Shown here one piece after another: positions 1-9,241 of a DNA stretch of 34,948 bases. The stretch's first letter is position 1. The number at the start of each line of letters is the position of its first letter. Below the pieces are notes generated by a model. The model saw only the letters and a program-made list of their open reading frames with translations, made no database searches and was not told the DNA's origin. Made by a program: the position numbers and the translations under genes. The stretch lies in the NCBI GenBank assembly GCA_016208875.1, contig JACQXD010000100.1, positions 1 through 34,948 of the forward strand, read 5' to 3'. This DNA comes from Nitrospirota bacterium (GTDB lineage Bacteria; Nitrospirota; Thermodesulfovibrionia; Thermodesulfovibrionales; UBA1546).

Positions 1-453
1 ACACCCCTGCTTTGCCCAGAATTCATGCAGCTTTAATATCAATTCCTGAAAATACATATTAACACTATTAAAACGTTTCGATTATATCAGACATAAACAC
101 AAATCGTCAAAAAAAGTAAGGCAAAAATAGGGCTTGGGTAATTTTACCATACCGAATTTTATGGGTATTTTCACTCGAAATTATCATATTTTCCTCAGTT
201 AAAACCTGTTATATCCCTCATCATAATGAGATATTGGACATCGTGCCCGGTAGGTTTAAATTTTTTTTTCTTAAAAGAATGAATGTGTTATAGCCATTTC
301 ACTGCTTTCCTTCTACTTCCTTGGTATTGGTTTTGCATGTCATAAAATTCCATAGCAGACAATTTTTCGCTAAGACAAAAATTTGACGCTTCCTTGGCGC
401 AAAGGGTATAGTCAAAGGGAGCGGGATGAAGGTGAATATGGGGAGGCACCGAA

Positions 454-2090
454 ATGGCGAATGATGTTTTAAGAAAAATTAAAGGCATACCCTTAATATA
501 TCTACTGTTGTTCCTTTCCTCTTTTTTACTCTTTGTATCTTCTGCCTCGGCCCGCATATACGAAAGCCCTTATTCGATAGAGGTTGCAGCAATTCCTAAT
601 GCAGACATAGAACCGCCGGTTACAACAATAACCATTGGCACACCTCAATATCAAAATGGAGCTAACCTTTACATAAGCGGTTCAACAGAGATAACCCTCT
701 CGGCAATAGATTACGGTTTAGTCCCATCGGGAGTAAATTACACAGAATATAAAATGGACAGTGACTCATGGACAAGATACGGTAATCCGTTCAAACTCGA
801 TAACTATTCAGATGACCAGCATACAATCCATTACCGCTCTGTGGATAAAGTCTCTAACATTGAGATAGAAAAGACAACAACCATCATCCTCGACAAAACA
901 CCTCCTGAGACGACTATCTCTGCAAGCGAAGAACTAATCACCGGTGTAACAAATATAGTATCTCCCGACACAAGATTCTACCTAAGTGCAACAGACAATC
1001 TAACAGGGGTAAAAGCAACACAATATCGAATAGATGGAGGGGAGTGGCTTGACTATCTTGCAGGCTTTACGCTCTCAGGGGCAGGGACGCATACGATAAG
1101 CTATAAGGCAAAAGACAACCTTGAAAACGAAGAAGTAGAAAAGATACTTACGGTAAAACTCATATCGATAGACATAACAAAACAAAAATCCCTCGATCCT
1201 ATAGTGCTTGCCGGTGCATGGGGTTCGACTGGAGAAATACAGACGGCAATAAACAACCTTGCCTCGATATTATCGAGTTCGGGACTAAGCTATTATAGCC
1301 CTTCCACAGATGATGAATTCAAAGGATCGTTAAGAGAAGGGAAATACAACACCTATCTGCTAATTGATTTTGAGTAATAATATCCAACCAGTATGGAAGG
1401 GGAAAGGCAATACTCTTTAGTTTCGACCTTCTAAACTCGGAAGACCGGAGCAAGGTATCATCATTAATCATCAACTCAATAAACTATGTCGTACCATCGG
1501 AATCCTATACAAGGGCATTGGCAAACGAGCCGGTAAACATAAACATACAAAACTCGACAGAGCCGGTGGATATAAAAATAACAGAGACATTGCCTGATAA
1601 TACAACAGCAGATTCGATCACCCCATCTGCTGCACAGGGCAACAACACAATCCAATGGCAGGTATCATTAACCGGCAGCGAAAACAAAAAACTCCAGTAC
1701 CGTCTGAATCTGCCCGATATATCGGGTGACTACAAAACAAACACAGAGGTAAGCTACAGCAATCAGGGAAATTACAGGCTCTATGGAAATTACGATTTAA
1801 CGTTCAACATCCTATACAACTCGTCCGAACTATTAAATAAGATAATAAGCGATCTAAATTCTCTAACCGCAGAAGACAAAGACGCCGAACACATAAATAA
1901 AGCAATAGAAAAACTCAACAAAATAAATCAGAACGCCTCAAACAGAAAAGAGGCGGAAAACAACATCGAAAACATAACGGACGCAACAGGGAAACTAAAA
2001 GAGGTTACGATAGACATATCTGCCGTCAGAACCAAACTCGATGAGCTTTTAAAGATATGGGAGAAAAAATGGTATCTGATGGAAAAGTAA
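454..2090 (+). pseudogene. Secreted OmpL47/Ig-like repeat protein, interrupted by a frameshift near 1371-1380
   Basis: ORF 454-1377 has a signal peptide and OmpL47-like repeats (YTEYKMDSDSWTRYGNPF, TQYRIDGGEWLDYLAGFTL, TISYKAKDNLENEE). Past the stop, another frame reads SNQYGRGKAILFSFDLLNSEDRSKVSSLIINSINYVVPSESYTRALANEPVNI without a stop into ORF 1518-2090. Confidence 0.7.
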
Positions 2091-5000
2091 TAAATGATAA
2101 AAAACAGCGTAAGATACGTCATTCCCGTGAAAACGGGAATCCAGAGGCTGTCTTCCTGAAGTTTGTCCTTACAATTTTCTTATTCTTTTTGCCGGTATTT
2201 TTTGCATTTATTCCCTCTATCTACGCAACCGATACATCCCTTATCGGTCAATGGCACATGGATAACAACTGGAATGATTCATCTGGCAACGGAAATAATG
2301 GCACAGCATACAATGGTACAACCTTCAGCACGAGTGCAAAGGTAGGAACACATTCAGGGAGTTTTGATGGGGTGAATGATTATGTGCAGGGAACAAATAA
2401 ATACATTTCGACGGCGCCTAATAGTGCTATATATATAAACGGGATCGAATTTGTGCCGCTTGACAGTCTGACAACGTGGCAGGTGTCGTATACCTTACAA
2501 CCGGGTACAAACACACTAAGCATCCTTGCAAAGGATTCAAACGGAAATCAGAGCCAGGCTGTTACAGTGGAAGTTAATTTCGAGCAGGTTAATTGTCCGG
2601 AATTATATCTTTTCGAGGGCTGTGGTGACACTGTATTATACCCTCCAGGAGGCAAGTATATTTCTTTTGGATACCGTATATATCTTGTTGACGGTAATGA
2701 AGAGATAGCTATAAAAACAAAAAATGGACAAACAGTGAAAACGCTGTATAACTATATCTCCGATTGGGACGGTAAAGCAGATAATGGAAAGTTAGTGCTT
2801 CCGGGCGATTATACGGCTACCTTGACTTTGAAAAAAACCGGCTGTAATGATATAACGAGTGATAAGAACTTCCCGGTGTCATTTACGGTTACATTCGATG
2901 GACGAAGTCTCTATGTTGATTTTGCTTCCTCTGCCGGTGTTGCAAGTGGAAACCTCTACCATCCTCAGACATTATTTACCATCCCTAATTCAAAGATATT
3001 AGGAGACTTCACACTATCATACAACAGCTTAGATGGTTACAATGGGCCGCTCGGCATTGGCTGGACGCATACATACAATATAAATCTCAGCGAGAACAAT
3101 GATAATTCATACACGGTAATGGAAGGGGATGGTACAAGAAAAGTTCTTTATCGGAATGAAAGTTCATATACACCGGAAACATCTTCATATCCGATATTAA
3201 CAAAGAACACGGATGGGACATACACACTCACACACAAAGACGGAACGATTTACAACTTCAACTCAACCGCTTCGGGCGGAGGAAAGATAACATCTATAAC
3301 AGACAGGAATTCAAATACATTAACATTCGGTTACGATTCAAACAACAACCTCACGAATATAACCGACCCGGCAAACAGGGTAATAAACCTAAGCTATGAT
3401 TCCAATAAGATTAGTACGATAATCGATCTGAACGGCAATGTTTATAACTTCAGCTATGCAAATGACGCTCTTATAAGTGTGTCATTCCCACTTGACGGGA
3501 ATCCTTCCGAAAAGAGCAACTGGTCATACACCTATGACTCAAACGCCTTCATGCTCACCAAGACAGACCCTGAGGGATATACCACAACATACACATATGA
3601 TGAGGATCACAGGGTATTAACGGGAACGGATTCCGAGGGCAAGGTTAAGTCACTAACCTATCCGGCTCAAAGCGAAAACATGGACACAGTAAAGACAACT
3701 ACCGTCACGGAAAAAGACGGAGGAAACTGGTCATACAAATACGACACATTGCAGGGACTATTAAACGAAAAGACAGACCCTGAGGGGAGTAATACAACAT
3801 ACTCGTACGACTCAAACAAAAACATAACATCAACCACAGACCCGGATGGAAACGTAACGAGTTACACATATGATCCGGAAAATAACATGACATCGGAAAC
3901 GGATGCAGAAGGCAATACAACCACATATACGTATAACACATACGGACAGGTAACGGGCATGACTGATGCGGAAGGCAAGGTAATAACATATGAATATGAT
4001 TCAAAAGGCAACCTCACATCGTCAACAGACGTATCCTGGGCAACGATCCAATATCAATACGACACAAAAGGCAATGTCACGTCCATAACCAATGCAGACA
4101 ACCAGACAACGACATACACATACGATGAGCATAGTAATCTTACATCGGAAACGGATCCCACAGGAGCAACAACCACATTTGCATACGATTCAATCGGCAA
4201 CATGACAAGCCGGACAGATGCATCCGGGAACACAAAGACATACACGTATGACAGCTTCAACCGTCTTGAAGGCGTAACGGACGCAGACGGAAATGCATAC
4301 ACATTCACATATGACCTGAATGGGAACAAGACATCCCAAACAGATGCGAATGGAAATACAACCTATTACGAATACAACTCAAAAGGGCAGAAAATAAAGG
4401 AAACGGACACACTCGGGAATGTAACTGCATATACATATGAGAACACAGGCTGTTCATCGTGCAGTGAAGGCGGTTCACCGAACAAAATTACATCAATAAC
4501 GGATGCAGCTGGCAATAAAACGAGTTACGAATATGACACACTCGGAAGGTTGATAAAAGAGACCGACCCTGAGGGGAATGTAATAACTTATGAATATGAT
4601 TCCAACGGGAATCTCATTTCGAAGACTACGCCTGACGGAGTGACGATCAGTTATTCATACGATTCCTTAAATCGTCTCATAAAACTCAGAACTCCCAACT
4701 CCGAACTCATAACTTACTCATACGATTCAACCGGAAAGATAACAGAAATGACCGATCAATCCGGAACGACAGAATATTCCTATGATGATTCCAATAGGCT
4801 GATAACAGAGACAAGGAGTATAGAGGGGATAAGCTTTACAACAAGCTACACTTATACATCAGAGGGGAAACTGACGTCAATAGCATATCCGGGTGGAATA
4901 ACGGTTACATATAATCTCGATGAAAATGGAAGGGTTGTAAGTGTTACCGAAACCAGGGATGGAAAAATAACCGATATAATCACAAATGTTGCCTACGATG

Positions 5001-6260
5001 CGAACAGCAAGGCGGCAAGCATTGATTATGCAAACGGCATACAAACTACTAAGGGATATGACGTTAAAGGAGCATTAAATAGTTTGAATATAGGCTCACT
5101 TAAACAGTTGAGTTACGTTAGGGATAATATTGGAAAGATCACGGGGATTAATGACAACCTTGATTCTTCTAAGACAAAAACATATTCATACGATGCGATT
5201 TACAGATTAGCGAATGCTTTTGGCCCGGGTAGAATCGGGACTGTCCACGTACACAATCCAGTACTCGTATGATCCTGTAGGAAACAGAACAATTGAGACA
5301 AGTAATGATGGTGATACGAATTATACCTATAGTGCTAATAAGTTGACTTCAAGTTCAGGAGTAAAGAGTTATGCATTCAGTTACGATAATAACGGCAATA
5401 CGGTTTCAGAAAACCAAAAGACGTACACCTACAACCAGAATCAAAGGTTGATTAAAGCTGTTAAAACTGACACCGACACTGGCACCGACACTGTTCTTGG
5501 GGAATACACATACAATGGTAATGGACAACGTGTTAAAAAGATAGCCAATAACAGAACCACATATTTCATATACGATCAAAATGGTAATCTCATTGAGGAG
5601 GCAGATGAGAACGGTAAGGTCAACAGTGCTTATATTTACCTCGGCAGCATCCCTATAACCAGAGTAGACGAATGGTGGGAGGGGATAAAGACACCTCAGA
5701 CACCGGAAGGTGTAGCCGTAACACCCGGTGACACACAGCTTACAGTTTCTTGGACCCCTGACACTGACACCGTTATTGACGGCTACAAAATTTATTGGGG
5801 AACGGAATCAGGGAATTATACGAATTCAAAAAACGTAGGGAACGTGAACAGCTATACGCTTACCGGATTAACAAACGGAATGACTTATTACATCTCAATA
5901 ACCGCCTATGCAGACATTGAAGATACATACTTCTATCACACAGACCATTTAGACACTCCTATACTCATGACGGATAAAAATGGTGAAAAAGTCTGGGAAG
6001 GAGAGTTTCTGCCGTTTGGAGAGGAGTATTTCATAACCGGCACAGTCAATAATAATCTAAGATTCCCCGGACAATATTATGATAAAGAAACAGGCTTATG
6101 CCGGAACGGTCAAAGAGACTATAACAATATAATCGGAAGATATTTAGAGAAGGATCCGAGCGGACTTCAAGGAGGAACAAATCATCTCTATCTTTATGTC
6201 GGAAATAATCCTTTGTCTTCGATAGACCCTTCGGGAACTAAAACATGGAACGTAAGATGA
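2057..6260 (+). pseudogene. RHS/YD-repeat protein with partial LamG-like N-terminus, FN3 insert and RHS core; single frameshift near 5220-5245
   Basis: Many YD repeats (TTTYTYDEDHRVLTGTDSEGK, etc.). ORF 2057-5272 continues in ORF 5214-6260 (YTIQYSYDPVGNRTIE). C-terminal core YHTDHLDTPILMTDKNGEKVWEGEFLPFGEE...NPLSSIDPSG, then only a few residues. Confidence 0.85.
2121..2140. repeat. dRS3-like palindrome ATTCCCGTGAAAACGGGAAT
   Basis: Exact match to the ATTCCC-N8-GGGAAT consensus described for neisserial dRS3-type repeats; perfect hairpin; lies in the 5' end of the RHS ORF. Confidence 0.75.
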
Positions 6261-6290
6261 TACCAAGAATTCATAAACAATGGGCAGTGT

Positions 6291-6360
6291 TCATTTTTTC
6301 TGCGAAAGCAGGTTCCAGAAGCAAACTTCACTGGATTTCGTGTCAAGCACGGATGACAAA
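6291..6360. repeat. Degenerate composite palindromic repeat related to the ATTCCC/GGGAAT family
   Basis: ttctGCGAAAGCaggttCCAGAAGcaaacttcaCTGGATTtCGTGTCAAGCACGgATGACA resembles the two-hairpin form ..GCGAAAGC..CCAGAAG..CTGGATTCCCGTGTCAAGCACGGGAATGACA with several losses. Confidence 0.5.
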
Positions 6361-6387
6361 TAAAAAAATCACAGGAGGGAATAGGCA

Positions 6388-7983
6388 ATGGGGAAGAAAT
6401 TATTTTTGTTATGTTTATTAATCGCACTTCTCTTTACCACACTGTATGGGACTAAAACACCAAAGGGTAACGCAAACAAGGTAATAACCCCAGTTCCTGT
6501 GCAGCAAGAGAAAACTGTGGCCGATGTAATAAAAGCCATGAAAACTCCTGTTATCGCCAAGACTTTCAATAATATAAGTTCTGCGACATGGAAGGTCAAT
6601 ACGGTTAAGCCTGATATTAACGCAAAACTGAAAAAGCTCGGCATTCCTTTTATAGCCAACAACGGGCAAGTAGATAAAGAAGTGAAATATTATGCAAAGA
6701 CCTTTGGTGGGACAATGTTTATAACGGAGAAAGGAGAAATTGTATATTCGCTGCCAAATTATAAAAGTGTCAAAGGGTCAAAGTATCAAAGTGTAAAGGA
6801 ACAAAGAGTCAATGACTCTGATGCTCCGACACACAGACGCATTTACACTAATCTTTCTGAACCCATAGACTCAAGCTCCAAACTTATTAGCGGCGGTATA
6901 GCCTTAAGGGAGGAGTTTATCGGAGCCACGATACATGATATAAATGGTGAAGAAGAAGCTGAAACAAAGGTCGGCTATTTTAAAGGAAATGACCCTTCAA
7001 AATGGCGGAGCGGAATATCGTCGTACGAAAGGATAAATCTCGGAGAGATATATGAAGGTATTGAACTAAAGCTCAAGGCTTATGGTAACAACGTAGAAAA
7101 GCTCTTTTATGTAAGGCCGAATGCAAATCCTGAGAATATTAAGTCAAGTATAAGCGGCGTAAAAGTGATAAAGGTAAATGGAAATGGTGAGCTTGAGGCA
7201 GACACAGAACTTGGAACAATCAAATTCTCAAAACCTGTTGCCTATCAGGAAGAAATTCCCTCTCCACTGGTGGGAGAGGGTAAGGGTGAGGGGGCTAAGA
7301 ATAGGCAATATATTGAAGTTGCCTATGTTGTAAATGGAAATGGATATTCTTTCAAGCTCGGTGATTACGATAAAACAAAAGAACTCATTATTGACCCTCT
7401 CCTTGCCTCTACATTTATAGGCGGGAGTTATGAGGATGAAGCTCATGCAATTGCAACTGACTCATCAGGGAATGTGTTTGTTGCAGGATATACAGAATCA
7501 GCCGACTATCCAACAACATCCGGGGCGTATGATACTACAAGAAATGATGTTTATTATTACGACGTCTTTGTCTCAAAACTTGACCCATATTTTTTAGGTG
7601 ACAATGCCATTGTCCTTACCCTCACTGCCCCCTCTAACACTACCGTCTCTAAAGGCAATAAATTAGGGCCATTTTCTATTTCGATTACGAATAATACCAC
7701 CTCAAGCTATACATCTTATGGATACATATATATTGTAACCCCTGATGGGAACTGGAAGTATCTGATTTCAAAGTCGCTCACACTTTCGGGAGGCGGGTCA
7801 CTTACTGCTAATGATCTGTATATGAATATTCCGTTGTCTACCTCTATAGGGACGTACTATTATTGGGTTGGTATATATGATACAAGCTATAACCTTCTCG
7901 ATGCAGATAGTTTTGCATTCACTGTTACAAGTTCAACGGCCAAATCCGGCAGCGATCACAACTGGGGAATATCGGGATGGTAG
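6388..7983 (+). CDS. Secreted SBBP (beta-propeller repeat)/DUF7948-like protein
   Basis: N-terminal signal peptide; FIANNGQVDKEVKYYAKTFGGTMFITEKGEIVYSL and SYERINLGEIYEGIELKLKAYGNNVEKLFYVRPNANPENIK typical of the N-terminal domain; STFIGGSYEDEAHAIATDSSGNVFVAGYTESADYPTT SBBP repeat. Confidence 0.8.
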   Translation: MGKKLFLLCLLIALLFTTLYGTKTPKGNANKVITPVPVQQEKTVADVIKAMKTPVIAKTFNNISSATWKVNTVKPDINAKLKKLGIPFIANNGQVDKEVKYYAKTFGGTMFITEKGEIVYSLPNYKSVKGSKYQSVKEQRVNDSDAPTHRRIYTNLSEPIDSSSKLISGGIALREEFIGATIHDINGEEEAETKVGYFKGNDPSKWRSGISSYERINLGEIYEGIELKLKAYGNNVEKLFYVRPNANPENIKSSISGVKVIKVNGNGELEADTELGTIKFSKPVAYQEEIPSPLVGEGKGEGAKNRQYIEVAYVVNGNGYSFKLGDYDKTKELIIDPLLASTFIGGSYEDEAHAIATDSSGNVFVAGYTESADYPTTSGAYDTTRNDVYYYDVFVSKLDPYFLGDNAIVLTLTAPSNTTVSKGNKLGPFSISITNNTTSSYTSYGYIYIVTPDGNWKYLISKSLTLSGGGSLTANDLYMNIPLSTSIGTYYYWVGIYDTSYNLLDADSFAFTVTSSTAKSGSDHNWGISGW

Positions 7984-8016
7984 GATAAATAATTCTATGG
8001 TAAGGGAGAAAAACAG

Positions 8017-8928
8017 GTGAAAAAGGCATTAAGGTTACTCAGTGCTGTTCTGTTGTTTATCATTCTGTCAACGGGAAGTGTCTTAGCAGGCCGGAAGATA
8101 TATTCTTACCATAACGCTCCTGATGGGACACCGCTTATAATAACCGATCAAAGCGGCAATGTTGTCTGGAGGGCGGATTACAAGCCGTTTGGGGAGGAAC
8201 AGAGTGTTACAGGTACGATTGAAAACAACAAGCGATTTATTAGTAAGGAAAAAGATGTGGAAACAGGGCTTGTCTATATTAATCATAGATACTTCGAGCC
8301 CGAGTCAGGCCGATTCCTCACTCCTGACCCTGTTGGCCCTGTAAATCCATGGAACAGCAAAACGAATTATGAAATGCTCCTTAATCCTCAAAGGCTTAAT
8401 CCTTATGCCTATGGGTTGAATAATCCGTATAGGTATAAAGACCCAAATGGAATGTGGCCGGAGGAAGTGCACAGTGCTATCATCAGTAGCGCATTTTCAG
8501 ACGGGAAATATAAGCTTTCCCCTTCAGCAATCGCAGCATTACGGAGGGGAAGTATCGAGGCCGATACACCAAAATATCAGGATAATGCACATTCTTATAT
8601 GCATGCTATGCGGGCACCAGGTCAAAGTGCCGAAGATGCAGCAGGTTTAACAGTTGCCTTTATCATGCAGAAGGTTGGTGAATATAAGTCGCTAATGAAG
8701 GAAGGCAAAACTGATGATGCCTATTTCACACTCGGCATGGCAATGCATCCGCTCATGGATAATACATCTCCTTCTCATAATGATTATCAGGAATGGCATT
8801 TGATTCCTTTGATAGGTGTGGCTATTCATAAAGCAAATGAGTCTGTAGACGTATTCAATTCTAACGCAGACTTTTCAAAAAAATCTGTTGACGCAATTAG
8901 GAGTTTATATAATGAAGCTAATAGATAA
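8017..8928 (+). CDS. Stand-alone secreted RHS core with C-terminal Zn-dependent PLC/P1-nuclease-like toxin domain
   Basis: GTG start and signal peptide MKKALRLLSAVLLFIILSTGSVLAG; RHS core YHNAPDGTPLIITDQSGNVVWRADYKPFGEE...FLTPDPVGPVNPWNS...NPYRYKDPNGM; tip begins WPEEVH and contains HPLMDNTSPSH and HKANE. Confidence 0.85.
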   Translation: MKKALRLLSAVLLFIILSTGSVLAGRKIYSYHNAPDGTPLIITDQSGNVVWRADYKPFGEEQSVTGTIENNKRFISKEKDVETGLVYINHRYFEPESGRFLTPDPVGPVNPWNSKTNYEMLLNPQRLNPYAYGLNNPYRYKDPNGMWPEEVHSAIISSAFSDGKYKLSPSAIAALRRGSIEADTPKYQDNAHSYMHAMRAPGQSAEDAAGLTVAFIMQKVGEYKSLMKEGKTDDAYFTLGMAMHPLMDNTSPSHNDYQEWHLIPLIGVAIHKANESVDVFNSNADFSKKSVDAIRSLYNEANR

Positions 8929-9241
8929 GAGATTATTGTTACGATATATACTAATTAACATTACTATATCTTCATTTTTGGTTTTACTCTTGTGGTATAC
9001 TGCCAGATTTCTAGCGGGGCCATTGTTCTATGTTAAGCTGGTGCTTTATCTTCCTAGCTTTTATATCCTTGTTTTTCTGAGAGGCGTGAATAATGCGGTG
9101 CATTTTACTACTGAAAATACTTACCGCATAGTTAGTTTTATCTTCTATTTATCGGTTATAGCTTTAATACAAGTAATCATTTTCAAAATAAGGAAGAAAA
9201 GGAGATTGAAATCACGGACTGAAAAGGGAGATAAGCAATGA
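8912..9241 (+). CDS. Small membrane protein, candidate immunity protein
   Basis: ATG at 8912 overlaps the 3' end of the toxin gene by 17 nt; MKLIDKRLLLRYILINITISSFLVLLLWY... with about 3-4 hydrophobic segments and a basic C-terminus. Confidence 0.6.
   Translation: MKLIDKRLLLRYILINITISSFLVLLLWYTARFLAGPLFYVKLVLYLPSFYILVFLRGVNNAVHFTTENTYRIVSFIFYLSVIALIQVIIFKIRKKRRLKSRTEKGDKQ

Noticed and set aside
365-470. Possible c-di-GMP (GEMM-I) riboswitch upstream of the Ig-like surface protein (ggcgcaaaggg...agggagcggga...caccgaaatgg)
   Set aside because: Only short motif-like matches. The required P1b/P2/P3 stems with the GNRA tetraloop and receptor could not be built by eye; a covariance-model search would decide.
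3705-4004. Minus-strand ORFs over the YD repeats (3705-4004, 4054-4329, 9269-9715)
   Set aside because: Low-complexity antisense shadows of repetitive coding sequence, without domain-like features or RBS.
2230-6260. CRISPR-like appearance of the repeated YD coding region
   Set aside because: Repeats are degenerate protein-level YD repeats with no constant direct repeat or spacer length; no cas genes.
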